Source of the DNA: Verrucomicrobiota bacterium
GTDB lineage: Bacteria > Verrucomicrobiota > Verrucomicrobiia > Limisphaerales > J093
Reading direction: 5' to 3'
Length of the DNA: 64,000 bases
Assembly: GCA_016871715.1 (NCBI GenBank)
Contig: VHCO01000003.1
Span: 17,883-81,882, forward strand
Positions 1 through 9,135 of this stretch are shown here, piece after piece. How positions within the stretch are numbered: the first letter of the stretch is position 1; every line of letters starts with the position of its first letter. The position numbers and the translations under genes were made by a program. The notes beneath the pieces were generated by a model that saw only the letters and a program-made list of their open reading frames with translations, had not been told where the DNA came from and made no database searches.

Positions 1-2
1 GG

Positions 3-3000
3 GCAGGTTGGGTGTTGCGGGCGGTGGGCATGTCGGGGCTGGGGTGGGTCCTGTTGCGAGTCGAGCTGCCGGGCTTTGCGGCGTTCATGTTTGTGAAGGC
101 CTTCCTGGCCACGTGTCTGTTCGTCGAGGCGGCGGCCATTTGGGTACCGCTGCTGGTCTCGCAGTCGAGCCGATGGCTCGAGGACCGCGTGGCGGGTTGC
201 CCCCACGCGCCTGCGGCGCTCAAATCTCTCAACCAGTTGAACCTGATCCCCACACGGCCCGCGTCGTTGTTTTGGCTCTCGTTCAAGTACCATTTTCAGC
301 CCTCGGTGCCCAGCGGCAGTTGGCGGTCTACGACCGGATGCCTGCTCTTCTACTCGGTCTTCTCCGGCGCCTTCTTCCTGGCGGGCAGTTACATGTTCAA
401 GCAAGCCCTCGAGTTTTGGTTCCTCGAGACCTATCGACTCGGTTGGGATTTGGGCTTGGCGTTGGGCACGCTGATCTTCTGGAACACCATGTACCTGCTG
501 CGCTTCGGCCTGTTTGTGCTGCTGGCCAGCATCGGCGCCGCCTTCGCCACCTGGCCGCTCAAGAGCCTCGCGGCCCTCGTCAGCCTGGCCTGGATCGGCT
601 GGTGCAGCTCGGGTCTTCCCCCCGCCGAGTCGGCAGCCGCACAACCCTTGCTGACCTGGCTGCTGCTCGCGCTGGGGCTCGGGCTCTTGGCCAGCGAGGA
701 GACCCTGCTCGCCTGGTTCCGCCGCGCGTGGGAAAGAACTGGCTCGGCTCGCCGCCGTGCGCGCCACCGCGAGGCGGCGTTAGCCGCTTTCCGGCACGAT
801 CCTCAGCGCGCCTTGGCTGTGGTGTACATGAGCGGCGACGATTTGTCGTTTCACAAGCTCACACCCACCCTGCTGATGGAGCGCGTCAGCGTGTTGCGCG
901 AGCGGCTGAACTCGGGCGGCCTCGAACTGCTGCGCGGGCTGGGCGTCGTGCCTGACGACGCGACGCTCGGCGCGTGGTTCGGCGAGTTGTACGAACTGGA
1001 GAGGCAAGCCGAGACGACCCTATGGCACCCGCTGCAACTGGTCGTGGCCGGGACCAGGCCGACGCTGGAGGCGGAGTTGGGGCTGAATCTGACCGTGGCC
1101 ACCGCCGAAGCGCGCAGTCGTTTGCTGCGGGCCTGGCACGCGCGGCGTTGGCTGGTGACGATGATGTCGACGGCCGGCCATGCGCAGGACACGGGCATTA
1201 ACCTGGTGGACATCGCCCTGCGTTTGGCTCAGGAAGATCTGGGTGCCCGCACCGCCTTTTACCTCATCCAGAACAAGTACGATAACCAAGCCCACAACCG
1301 GCCGTCCCAAGTCGACTATGACCGCGGTGAGCTAGGCCAAAGGGAGAAACTGGCGCGCCTGTTGATGGCGGTGGCTCCGGGTGCGCGCGCCTACAATGTC
1401 AACGATTGGACCCCGTTCGGTTTCAAGGCGGGAGGGTTGGTGGGCATGGACCTGGTGCCCGAGGAAAGCCTCAAGCTGACGAATATGCTGGTGCTCGATC
1501 GCAACGCCAACGCCCACGATCTCGACGCGTTAATGGCCGACGTCAACGAAGCCCTCGCCGACCCGGGCGTCGTCAACGTCATCCCGGGTCGGAGCACAAC
1601 CAATACCCTCACCCCGCTCGGGCAAGGCTCGCAACTGATCGAAGAAGGCCAGCGTTTCTTCACTCGCGGGGTGATGGCCCTGGGCGGCACCGGCGCGGAG
1701 ACGCTCGGCACCGGCTGGGGCAATATCCAGGCAGTCTATTACGGCCGAGTCCAACGTGCCCTCTGCGATCCCGACAGCCCGAAGTTGCCCCTGACCGCCG
1801 CGGCGGGCCGCGGGGCGCCCTTCGGCGAACGGTGGGAAGGACTCATCGGCTTCGGCCCGCATGCGGATGGCATCTCGGAGGACATTTGGGGCGTCACCCA
1901 GGCAACCCATAACGCCCTCGGGTTGGGCCTGCAACCCAAGTTCCGCGCTTCCCGCACGCTCTGGCACAAGATCCGCGAGAGCTGGAGCCACGCCGAGTGG
2001 TTCTCAGCCTTCCCGCGCTGGTCCGGCGGCTACCTCCAGATGATGCTCGATCCGCTCATGCAGCGAATCAACGACGCCGGGCCCCTGTGTGTGTTCGCCA
2101 AGGAACTCCGGGCCCATGGCGGCCGGTTCTTCCTCAGCTCGCCTTTCGCCTTGTTGAGCATCCTCGCCATGCCCCTGGCCATCATCGCCGACGTCTCCCC
2201 GTTCGTGCAGATTATCATCCTCCTCTGGAACCTCGGCCTGGTCATGAACCAAGTGCTCACGGTGCTCGGCTTGTTCGCCTGCCTCAAAGCCACCGGGTTC
2301 AACCGCGCCACCGCCCTGGCGGGCGCCATCGCTGCCGGCGCGCCGGCCGCCACCGCCCCAAACCTGGCGCCGGTCGCTCCGGCCCTGGCGGCGCTGGGGT
2401 CTTTGGCGGGCGGCTTTGGCCTGGGGTTGGGGCGATGGCTTTACGCCCGAGGCCGCGACGTGATGCTCTTTGGCCCACAACTGGTCATCCACGCCTTGGG
2501 CCAACTCGTGCGCCAAAGCCTCGAGTTCGCCCTCTCGGGGGCGGCGGCCAACGACGCGCGGACCGTGAACGTAGCCTTTCGCGCCTGGGTCGGCCCGCGT
2601 GAGGATCGTCCCTCCGAGGGGTATGCGAACTTCGTGAACCTGCGCACGGTGGTATGGGGGGTTGGCCTGGTCTCGTTTGGATTGAACCTCTTCGCGCTTT
2701 CCCATCTGGATTTCCTCAACGTGCTTCTCCTGCTCCCCTCCCTGCTCTTCAGCGTGAGCACGTTGCTTGGCCCGTTTGTCATGAGCCCGAAACCGGGCCG
2801 CCACTTGGGTCACCGCGCCTGGCTGCCCAAGTCGCTGGGGTGGTTGGCCAGCTTCGCCCTCTACGTCCTGGTGGCCGGGTTGGTGACCCGAGGCGGCTGG
2901 CTGGGCTGGTCGGGCCTGCTCCTGTTCGGGTTGGGGGTGGGCTTTCTGCTCGCTTGGGGCGCGCGCTACGTGGGCTATCCCTTCCGCGTTCGCCGCCTGA

Positions 3001-3683
3001 TTCGCCGACTCGAGCAACGGCTGACCGAGGCGGGTTTGGCAGCCGCTGAAGCGAGCCGATTGGCCCCTCAAATCGTTCGCCAAGGAGGTGGGAACCCCGA
3101 CAAAGCTCGAGCGGTCTTGGACCAAGCAGGCCTCTCGCCAGAGCAGCAAAGGCGCCCCCTGGAGTGCGTCACTCGACAGATCCAGCCGTTGCTCCAACGC
3201 CCCGCGGCCGACCACCAGCACGGTTGGTTTCGGACCCGGCGCTGGGCCTGCGAATGGGGGCGCTCGTTCGTGCTGGGCTTGTTCACGTTGGTCTGGTTCT
3301 TCGTGGTCCCGATCCCCGGCTTGCTCACCGTCACCACCCCGGGGGACTACCGAGTCTCGCTTTCGCTCAGCGCCCTCCTCTGGCTGGTGGGTGGCGCCGT
3401 TGGGCTGGCCCTCGCCGGCCTTAGCGTGAGCCTGGTCCTCGAGCGGTTCACGGTCCGGGGGCTGAGGGGCCACGGCCTTAGCGCGCGCGGGGCTCGCGCC
3501 TATCGGCGGTTCACGTTGCTCAGCCAGCCCCCCGGCCGGTTGAGCGCAGTTCAAACGGCCAGCCTCCATGCCTTGTTCACTGACGCGCAGACTTACTTTG
3601 ATCAGCGCAGCTACGCCTATGCCTGCAGCACCCTGCGACAGATCGAGGAAATGCTCGACCGCGCCGGCCTGGCCCGCGCCTGA
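3..3683 (+). CDS. Giant polytopic membrane protein with a glucan-synthase-like (GT48/GT-A type) core; 5' end may be cut by the window edge
   Basis: The frame is open to the window edge; the first possible start is GTG at 12 (1223 aa) but the gene may begin further upstream. Residues about 1-240 and 700-1170 hold many hydrophobic segments flanking a soluble middle (about 250-690). The middle has a YYGRVQRAL stretch (about 575-584), a GISEDIWG motif (E623, D624) and FPRWSGGYLQMM (about 667), in the order seen in processive membrane glycosyltransferases. The layout and YYG...EDI spacing resemble fungal/plant 1,3-beta-glucan synthases (YGHPD, then NEDIYAG). That assignment is my inference; a GT2-like polysaccharide synthase or an unrelated transporter-like protein is possible. 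The C-terminal about 60 residues look like a small helical cytosolic domain. No partner genes are adjacent. Confidence 0.5.
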   Translation, partial: AGWVLRAVGMSGLGWVLLRVELPGFAAFMFVKAFLATCLFVEAAAIWVPLLVSQSSRWLEDRVAGCPHAPAALKSLNQLNLIPTRPASLFWLSFKYHFQPSVPSGSWRSTTGCLLFYSVFSGAFFLAGSYMFKQALEFWFLETYRLGWDLGLALGTLIFWNTMYLLRFGLFVLLASIGAAFATWPLKSLAALVSLAWIGWCSSGLPPAESAAAQPLLTWLLLALGLGLLASEETLLAWFRRAWERTGSARRRARHREAALAAFRHDPQRALAVVYMSGDDLSFHKLTPTLLMERVSVLRERLNSGGLELLRGLGVVPDDATLGAWFGELYELERQAETTLWHPLQLVVAGTRPTLEAELGLNLTVATAEARSRLLRAWHARRWLVTMMSTAGHAQDTGINLVDIALRLAQEDLGARTAFYLIQNKYDNQAHNRPSQVDYDRGELGQREKLARLLMAVAPGARAYNVNDWTPFGFKAGGLVGMDLVPEESLKLTNMLVLDRNANAHDLDALMADVNEALADPGVVNVIPGRSTTNTLTPLGQGSQLIEEGQRFFTRGVMALGGTGAETLGTGWGNIQAVYYGRVQRALCDPDSPKLPLTAAAGRGAPFGERWEGLIGFGPHADGISEDIWGVTQATHNALGLGLQPKFRASRTLWHKIRESWSHAEWFSAFPRWSGGYLQMMLDPLMQRINDAGPLCVFAKELRAHGGRFFLSSPFALLSILAMPLAIIADVSPFVQIIILLWNLGLVMNQVLTVLGLFACLKATGFNRATALAGAIAAGAPAATAPNLAPVAPALAALGSLAGGFGLGLGRWLYARGRDVMLFGPQLVIHALGQLVRQSLEFALSGAAANDARTVNVAFRAWVGPREDRPSEGYANFVNLRTVVWGVGLVSFGLNLFALSHLDFLNVLLLLPSLLFSVSTLLGPFVMSPKPGRHLGHRAWLPKSLGWLASFALYVLVAGLVTRGGWLGWSGLLLFGLGVGFLLAWGARYVGYPFRVRRLIRRLEQRLTEAGLAAAEASRLAPQIVRQGGGNPDKARAVLDQAGLSPEQQRRPLECVTRQIQPLLQRPAADHQHGWFRTRRWACEWGRSFVLGLFTLVWFFVVPIPGLLTVTTPGDYRVSLSLSALLWLVGGAVGLALAGLSVSLVLERFTVRGLRGHGLSARGARAYRRFTLLSQPPGRLSAVQTASLHALFTDAQTYFDQRSYAYACSTLRQIEEMLDRAGLARA

Positions 3684-3855
3684 GGTCCGCGCCCCGCGCG
3701 GCTCGCCGGCACACCCGACACCCTGAGGTGTCGAGCCCATGAAGCCTGTGTCCTTGCCCGCACCACCTCCGCCAGCCTCTGTCGCCTGTGCCACACCCCC
3801 ACGTAAATTGTCCCATCCCGCCCCATTCACCCCACCGCGCAGCCATCTCCGGCCC

Positions 3856-4095
3856 TTAGTGCGTCACGGCTTCCGGGAGGTCTTCGAGCCGCGTGATATG
3901 CAGGATGGAGCAGCGGGTAACGTACTCAGCAAAGCCGTCAGCGTCCAAGTTCAGGCCGACTTCGACGGTGTTCTTTGTGACGAAGGCCGCGTCGTGGTTG
4001 GTGATGTCGTGGTGTGAGCCATCGGACATGCAGATGCGGAAGGGCCGGAAAGGCTTGGACTCCATGAGATCGCGGATCTGCTTCGCCGTAATCAT
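3856..4095 (-). CDS. Small conserved hypothetical protein (79 aa)
   Basis: The 79-residue product begins MITAKQIRDLMESKPFRPFRI and continues with CMSDGSHHDITNHD, ending with LHITRLEDLP. This pattern (a short helix, an RPFRI strand, a DG turn, an H/N-rich turn, then a final strand with an H-I-x-R-L/I motif) is that of a small family common in Planctomycetes and Verrucomicrobia genomes with no known function. No signal peptide or membrane segment is visible, so it should be cytosolic. It stands alone, convergent with the large membrane protein upstream, in a region of gene decay, which fits a mobile or accessory gene. Confidence 0.65.
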   Translation of the reverse strand: MITAKQIRDLMESKPFRPFRICMSDGSHHDITNHDAAFVTKNTVEVGLNLDADGFAEYVTRCSILHITRLEDLPEAVTH

Positions 4096-4170
4096 GCGGT
4101 GACGATAGGACCCCGGAGGCTCCTCTGCAACAGTGCAGGGGAGGGGGAAAAAAACAATGAGGTCAATTCC

Positions 4171-4563
4171 CTATTGTCGAAACCCTGAGCCGCCCCTGAG
4201 GTGGTGCCAACCCTCAGGAACATGAATCCGCAACCGCCGAATCGCCTCCTTCTGTGTCTTTGCATCGAGCAATGGGACCCCCCAAGGGCGGAGCCGACCC
4301 GCGCCAGTCCCAGGGGCCTGACTGAGTAGTTCCAGCAGCCCCTGTCCCTGCAGACTCTGCTGAGCCTGCGGTTCCACCTGTCGCAACGAGCGCCGGTCGA
4401 CAGAAGGATCGCCTTCGGATGCTGCAGGCTGACCCTCCCATTCCGTCCTCGGCCCAATCGCATACTCCGTCTGCCTTACATCACGAGATCCCGAGCGCCA
4501 ATACAGCCCCCAGATGCCCAGGAGAGCCAGGGCCAACCCTACTACAGCCCAGCGCGCTTTCAT
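4171..4563 (-). CDS. Small membrane-anchored protein of unknown function
   Basis: I chose the ATG at 4563 (130 aa, MKARWAVVGLALALLGIWGL) because it is followed directly by a hydrophobic segment that serves as signal or anchor, and because it overlaps the stop of the preceding frame by ATGA, typical of translational coupling. A longer frame opens at 4647 without a better start. After the anchor come about 60 polar, Gln-rich residues and then PWGVPLLDAKTQKEAIRRLRIHVPEGWHHL. No family is recognised. The preceding gene appears degraded, so this may be a surviving distal gene of a broken operon. Confidence 0.4.
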   Translation of the reverse strand: MKARWAVVGLALALLGIWGLYWRSGSRDVRQTEYAIGPRTEWEGQPAASEGDPSVDRRSLRQVEPQAQQSLQGQGLLELLSQAPGTGAGRLRPWGVPLLDAKTQKEAIRRLRIHVPEGWHHLRGGSGFRQ

Positions 4564-4845
4564 TCTCTTTGGCTGTTCCAGAGGGTTGGTTGAAAAGACG
4601 TGAAAACAGACGACTCGTAGTCGTTGATACCCGGGTGTTTTGACCAAGTGAGGCTAATCGGCTCGTCCGCAGTGGGGTCCAGCGTTGCACCGTCGCTCTT
4701 GTCACGTGCGTAACACCAAAGAACAGCCGAACGAGTCCGCTTGGGCCAGTTGGGAACACCCACCTTTAGGTGGCTTCGAACAACCTCGGGAGGGGCTGCC
4801 TGCCTTACCCCGTCTAGAAGGCCACCTGCCGAGTCGCTGACGGGA
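4560..4845 (-). pseudogene. 3' remnant of an unidentified gene
   Basis: An open frame ending at 4560 gives a coherent tail (VGVPNWPKRTRSAVLWCYARD ... ISLTWSKHPGINDYESSV). Upstream of about 4846 the same frame is only the antisense or shifted reading of a different recognisable fragment, so no credible N-terminus or start codon exists. The remnant could be the 3' end of a gene truncated by the rearrangement that brought in the neighbouring fragment. The ATGA overlap with the next gene suggests that the 3' end is intact. No function is proposed. Confidence 0.3.
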
Positions 4846-5131
4846 CTAGCGTAATCGGTCTCTCCAGTATCGGTAAGGGGTGTTGCCGTTGCGGTCCTCG
4901 GAATAATCGGGCAACCCATCGTGGTCGGTGTCGGTCGGCGCACCGTCGGTGGTGGCCACGTAGTGGAGTCCGATGTCCACTGGGGTGCCCGCATCCTCCT
5001 TTCCGAGGTCGTTGTTGGCGGTGTAGTGGTAGAGGCCAGCGGCCGCCGCGCGCGCGGCGCGACCGCTCCACCGATTCCGCTGGCCCTGAGCCTCAGCCCA
5101 CCTGACACCGGCTGCGAGGGCGGATCTGTGG
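4846..5131 (-). pseudogene. C-terminal fragment of a large secreted Verrucomicrobia-type protein
   Basis: Reading the minus strand from a stop at about 5131 to the stop at 4846-4848 gives a fragment with AGLYHYTANNDLGKEDAG, then VDIGLHYVATTDGAPTDTD and HDGLPDYSEDRNGN. The signature VDIGxHYVA followed by a DTDxDGLPDY calcium-binding-like repeat is typical of the C-terminal part of large secreted repeat proteins in Verrucomicrobia. There is no start codon or upstream body, and the frame ends soon after DRNGN, so this is a leftover piece of a gene. It adjoins two other remnants. Confidence 0.55.
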
Positions 5132-5197
5132 GCCTATGTATTGTCCCTCTGAGCTGGGTCGTCGGCCCAGCGGATTGGACGACCTTCGCCTCGCAAG

Positions 5198-5320
5198 GCG
5201 CCGGCTGGTTGGACCCGCATCGAGGGCGGAACCCTCATCGTGGGGCAACCTCAGGCCCTCGGCGCCGCCACAAACAGCATGCTTCTCGACGGCGGTACCC
5301 TGCGACTGCTCAAGCTGCTG
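5198..5320 (+). pseudogene. Fragment of an autotransporter-associated beta-strand repeat protein
   Basis: The plus strand encodes GWTRIEGGTLIVGQPQALG, then about ten residues later LLDGGTLRLL. This is one copy of the passenger repeat (xGGTLxVGxxxALGxxx...LxGGTLxL) found in autotransporter-type secreted proteins. It has no start, the flanking frame soon becomes antisense to the downstream hydrolase, and only one repeat is left. It is therefore a fragment, opposite in strand to the neighbouring remnant at 4846-5131. Confidence 0.5.
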
Positions 5321-5428
5321 CCGCCGGGGATGACCTCCCCAACGCTGTTGTCGTCCTTGGCGGTGAAGACCATCGCCCGGTCTGAGCCCTCGTGCTGGGT
5401 CGCCGCGAAGGTAGTCTATGGTCGAGGC

Positions 5429-7402
5429 TCAGTTCGCCACGGCCGCGCGAATCACCACCGAACCGACCACCCCTTCCGTCCCATCAGGGAACGACACAAC
5501 AACCACGTTCTCGGCCTTCAGGGCATTCGGTTCCAGAGCGATGCACTTCGTGCTGGCGTATTCGCGGTCGGTGAAGCGCTCTGCGCTGTCCTCCAGCGGC
5601 GTCACGAGCGATTGTCCGTTCAGCGTGACCGTTGGCGATCGGCTCCGATCAGGCGGACGCGTCAGGCCGATGCGCAGGATGGCGTAGTCAATCGGCTTGG
5701 TGACGGGCACCTTGACCTTGAACACGGCGTTGCTGCCTGGCCGCGTCACCGCGTCGCCGTAGCATACCACTTCATCGACCGCCTGCGCTTGCTTCACGGG
5801 CGCGCCGAGATCAGCCACCACCACGACGGCCTCGCGGCCGGCCAGTTCCAGCCGCTCCGGAGTGGGCAAGGTCTGCTTAGAGAAAGACGAGGTGAAGTCG
5901 GGGTTGCGTCCGAAGCGCCGCAGCTCGACCTGCGTTGGCGCGATGCCATGCAAGGCCACCGTTTCTGGTCGGGCGCTCAGGTTGTTCACCGCCAGATAGA
6001 GCTTGCTGCCACTGACGAAGGCGCGCGCTTGCAGGTCCGGGTCGGTGCACAGCGCCTTGACCCGCCGCCCCGAGACGCCTTGGAAGAGCCTGTAGAAATC
6101 CATCAATGGCGTTTCCACCCAGCGGGAGTTGTCCGTGTAGTCGTAGGGCACATACAGGCTGGCGTAATACTTGGGGTTCCAGGACCACGTGTTGAAGAGG
6201 AGAAACAGCACGGCTTTTTGGACGGTGTGCGGGTGGTCCATGAACGACAGGGTGTTGGCGATGATGCTGCTGACGTGGTTGAGCGCGACAATCGAGCGCT
6301 TCTTCATTTCACGCTCGAAGCCGGTGACGTGGGGGAAATGTCTTCGGGCGATTTCCTCGGCAGCAGATTCGCCGTCGAACTCGCCCTTGGGCTGGCTGCC
6401 GTCATAGCCGCCGTGCTCGCTGATCACCATCGCGACCTCCTTGCCGAACGCGTTGATCGCGTAGTTCGGCACCAGGTCCAGCGTGTTCTCGAGCGCCAGG
6501 CCCGACTGGATTCGTCCCCGGTACTCGCCATTGGTCCAGCGCAGGTAGTCGTAAACGTGAAACGAGTAGAAGTCCAGGCGACCGCCCGTGTTGTCCATGA
6601 AGTCCTTCAGCCCGTCGAACGCCCGGTAATTGTCCCGGAAGAAGTAGGAGACGGACATGCACAGGCCGCCCACCTTGACCTCCGGGGTGGCGGCGTGCAC
6701 GGCCTGCATCGTTTTCAAGTGCCAGTCCGCGAAGGGTTGCAGCTTGAAGAACGACCAGTGCGGCTCGTTGACCGGCTCGTAGAACCGCGGGCGGTCGAAG
6801 TCGGTGTAGTTGTATTTCAACACGGCGGCGGACAATTCCGCGGCGGCCTCGATGTTCCTGGGGAAGTACTCCGCATGCGTTCCGGCACGGGACTCCTTGG
6901 TATCAAAGCGGCCCATGAACTCGGGAAAGGCGTTGTGCTTGCCATGCGCTGCCACGTCGAGATTCGCACCGAAGTCGGCGCGCATCCGTTCGCTGACCGG
7001 CGGGTGCTGGCGCTGTTGGAGCGCCGTCAGGTCTGCATAACCCGGTCGGTCGGCTCGTTCCTTGATCAGGTGGCTCACGGCCTTGACCGTGCCGAGTTCG
7101 CGACCAAAGGCCACGCCCAGGTTCCGCACGAGGTCTTCATACATCGCATCGTCTTTGACCCGTTGCTCGAAGCCTTTCCCCGGATCGCACAGCCCGAAGT
7201 AGCGTTTGCGGACCAGTTCCGAAACGCCCTGGATGGCGCGAGTCGTCTGCGGTTCGACGACAAGGGAAGGCTGCGACCAATCAACGGCGCTGGCCGTTCG
7301 CGCCCCGGCCGCTCGGGATTCGGACGAACATCCAGCGACGGATGCCAGGAACAACAGGCACGGAAGCAACCGCAGTTCGGATGGGAGGCAGACGTTTCTC
7401 AT
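5429..7402 (-). CDS. Secreted lipoprotein glycoside hydrolase, beta-agarase/porphyranase type (GH86-like)
   Basis: I place the start at 7402 (657 aa), where MRNVCLPSELRLLPCLLFLASVAGC is a lipoprotein signal with the lipobox Cys at 25; the in-frame start at 7480 would precede the signal by 26 residues. The body is a clan GH-A-like hydrolase: FYEPVNEPHW supplies a candidate acid/base Glu213 and MVISEHGGYDG a candidate nucleophile Glu329. A DFYSFHVYDY segment lies between, and a beta-sandwich-like C-terminal region (about 440-650) follows. The order of motifs fits GH86 enzymes that cleave agar or porphyran; GH50 or another GH-A family cannot be excluded. It lies near a GH16 remnant and a DUF5060-type hydrolase on the same strand, which suggests a galactan-degradation module at the cell surface. 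Confidence 0.65.
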   Translation of the reverse strand: MRNVCLPSELRLLPCLLFLASVAGCSSESRAAGARTASAVDWSQPSLVVEPQTTRAIQGVSELVRKRYFGLCDPGKGFEQRVKDDAMYEDLVRNLGVAFGRELGTVKAVSHLIKERADRPGYADLTALQQRQHPPVSERMRADFGANLDVAAHGKHNAFPEFMGRFDTKESRAGTHAEYFPRNIEAAAELSAAVLKYNYTDFDRPRFYEPVNEPHWSFFKLQPFADWHLKTMQAVHAATPEVKVGGLCMSVSYFFRDNYRAFDGLKDFMDNTGGRLDFYSFHVYDYLRWTNGEYRGRIQSGLALENTLDLVPNYAINAFGKEVAMVISEHGGYDGSQPKGEFDGESAAEEIARRHFPHVTGFEREMKKRSIVALNHVSSIIANTLSFMDHPHTVQKAVLFLLFNTWSWNPKYYASLYVPYDYTDNSRWVETPLMDFYRLFQGVSGRRVKALCTDPDLQARAFVSGSKLYLAVNNLSARPETVALHGIAPTQVELRRFGRNPDFTSSFSKQTLPTPERLELAGREAVVVVADLGAPVKQAQAVDEVVCYGDAVTRPGSNAVFKVKVPVTKPIDYAILRIGLTRPPDRSRSPTVTLNGQSLVTPLEDSAERFTDREYASTKCIALEPNALKAENVVVVSFPDGTEGVVGSVVIRAAVAN

Positions 7403-7712
7403 GGTTCGGTTCTGATTGTCGCGAGATGTTCTCCAGGATTTCGGAAGGTGATACTGATGCCCAAACGCGTCCACGGCCACATTCTAAAGGGAGCCGGCGG
7501 AAAGGTCGCGGAGGAATTTCAGTGTGCCGTGCTCGCCGGCTTGGCGGAGCTTTCAGTCAGGGGCACCATACCAGCCGCCAAGTGGCCACCGGCACTCTGT
7601 TTTGAGAAATTCCCGTCGCTTCATGGTCTGCACTTTCTTTCGAGGTGGCTCATTGATCTGAGCATGTCACCCGACCGCAGGCGGGGAGGTACTACGAAAT
7701 CTTCCATTGCTG

Positions 7713-7740
7713 TTGTAAGTATGCATTGCATTATTACAAT
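7713..7740 (+). promoter_or_regulatory. Sigma70-like promoter for the ATPase gene
   Basis: TTGTAA (7713-7718), a 16-bp spacer and TACAAT (7735-7740) lie in a locally AT-rich patch just upstream of the ATG at 7761. Transcription would start about 7747, leaving a very short leader. This is a motif match only. Confidence 0.45.
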
Positions 7741-7760
7741 ACCGCTGTGATTATGCACGC

Positions 7761-8945
7761 ATGACCGATTCGACGATCGTCCCACGTTTGTTGAACTGTC
7801 CGAGCCGCTCCTTCTTTCTCTTTGGCCCCCGCGGTACTGGCAAGAGCACCTGGCTCAAGCAGGTTTTGCCTGACGCGCCACGGATGGACCTGCTCGATAC
7901 GGCCTTGCACTTGGAGTTGTGTCGCGCGCCCCATGGGCTGGAGGCCCTCGTGGGTAACCGCCCGGCCAATTCCTGGGTGGTACTCGATGAGATTCAGAAG
8001 GTTCCCGCCTTGTTGGATGAGGTTCACCGCCTGATGGAATCGCGCCGGTGGCGATTCGCTCTCTGCGGTTCTTCGGCGCGCAGATTGCGCCGGGGCGGGG
8101 CCAACCTGCTGGCCGGGCGGGCATTGACCTTGAACATGGAAGGATTCTGTTCCGCCGAGTTGGCGCGAGACTTTGACGCGCAGTTCGGCCTGGAATGGGG
8201 CACCTTGCCATCTGTCCAAACCGACCGGGAGCAGGGGGCCGATATCCTGGGGGCTTACGTGAACACGTACCTGAAGGAAGAAATCCGAGAGGAAGGCTTG
8301 GTGCGGAACGTACCGCCCTTCTTGAGGTTTCTGAGCGTGGCTGGCCAGATGAATGGACAGACAATCAATGCCCAGAACATCGCCAGGGAAGCCGCCGTGC
8401 CCCGGAGCACGGTGGATACCTACTTCGCGATTCTGACCGACACCCTACTGGGACACTTTCTTCCCGCGTGGCGGCCAGGTCTCAAGGTGCGTGAAGTCGC
8501 GCATCCCAAGTTTTACTGGTTCGATCCCGGGGTGGCCCGCGCCGCCGCCGGGTGGCTCCGCGATCCGGTGGACCGGTTATGGCAGGGCACTGCCTTTGAA
8601 ACACTGGTGTTCCACGAGCTGCGCGTCTTCAACGAGTCGAGCCGCAAGCTTCGGCCCCTGGCTTACTATCGCACCAGTGCCGGCGCCGAAATTGACTTCG
8701 TGATCGAAACGCGCAAGCGCCAATCTGCGCATCCGCCCCATCTTGTGGCGGTGGAAGTCAAACTGGCTGACAAATGGAACCGTAGCTGGGAAAAGTCCAT
8801 GCGCGACCTGGCCACGCAATCCGGTGTCCAGGTGGACCGGATGTTCGGCGTGTACTGCGGCACGCGCAGTTACCATTTTGGGGAGGTGGAGGTGCTCCCG
8901 GTCACCCAGTTTCTCCGCTGCCTGCATCGCGGGGAGGTCTTCTGA
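7761..8945 (+). CDS. AAA ATPase with DUF4143 domain
   Basis: The 394-aa product has an N-terminal AAA_14-type domain: Walker A FGPRGTGKST (about 22-31), Walker B WVVLDEIQKVP (about 73-84) and the sensor-like FALCGSSARRLRRGGANLLAGRA. A DUF4143 domain follows, with PRSTVDTYFAIL (a winged-helix-like segment), a HELR segment and a restriction-endonuclease-like AGAEIDFVIE...VAVEVKL core near the C-terminus. Such proteins are frequent and often mobile in bacteria and archaea; they are cytosolic and their substrate is unknown. The E...D...ExK arrangement suggests a nuclease-like fold. It is transcribed from its own promoter and interrupts a minus-strand hydrolase cluster, consistent with insertion. 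Confidence 0.85.
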   Translation: MTDSTIVPRLLNCPSRSFFLFGPRGTGKSTWLKQVLPDAPRMDLLDTALHLELCRAPHGLEALVGNRPANSWVVLDEIQKVPALLDEVHRLMESRRWRFALCGSSARRLRRGGANLLAGRALTLNMEGFCSAELARDFDAQFGLEWGTLPSVQTDREQGADILGAYVNTYLKEEIREEGLVRNVPPFLRFLSVAGQMNGQTINAQNIAREAAVPRSTVDTYFAILTDTLLGHFLPAWRPGLKVREVAHPKFYWFDPGVARAAAGWLRDPVDRLWQGTAFETLVFHELRVFNESSRKLRPLAYYRTSAGAEIDFVIETRKRQSAHPPHLVAVEVKLADKWNRSWEKSMRDLATQSGVQVDRMFGVYCGTRSYHFGEVEVLPVTQFLRCLHRGEVF

Positions 8946-9135
8946 GCCCGGAGTAGGCCCGCTACTCCGTGAACCGGGCGCCAGCCCAGACCGCATCGCA
9001 TGGTCGGAATTGATGCTCATTGCCGGCATCGGTGGTTTTTAGGCGCAGGTGTGGATGAGGCCGACCCACAGCGGGGCGCAGGCAGTCTGGTTCATGCGGT
9101 TCGGCTTGAGGGTCATCGGGATGGGGACTGCGTTT

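Noticed and set aside
2004..3830. Long minus-strand frame of about 608 codons
   Set aside because: It is antisense to the glucan-synthase-like gene and has a low-complexity Gln/Gly/Arg composition typical of shadows.
5240..7750. Long plus-strand open frame of about 836 codons
   Set aside because: It is antisense to the GH86-like gene, has no family motifs and is a GC-rich shadow frame.
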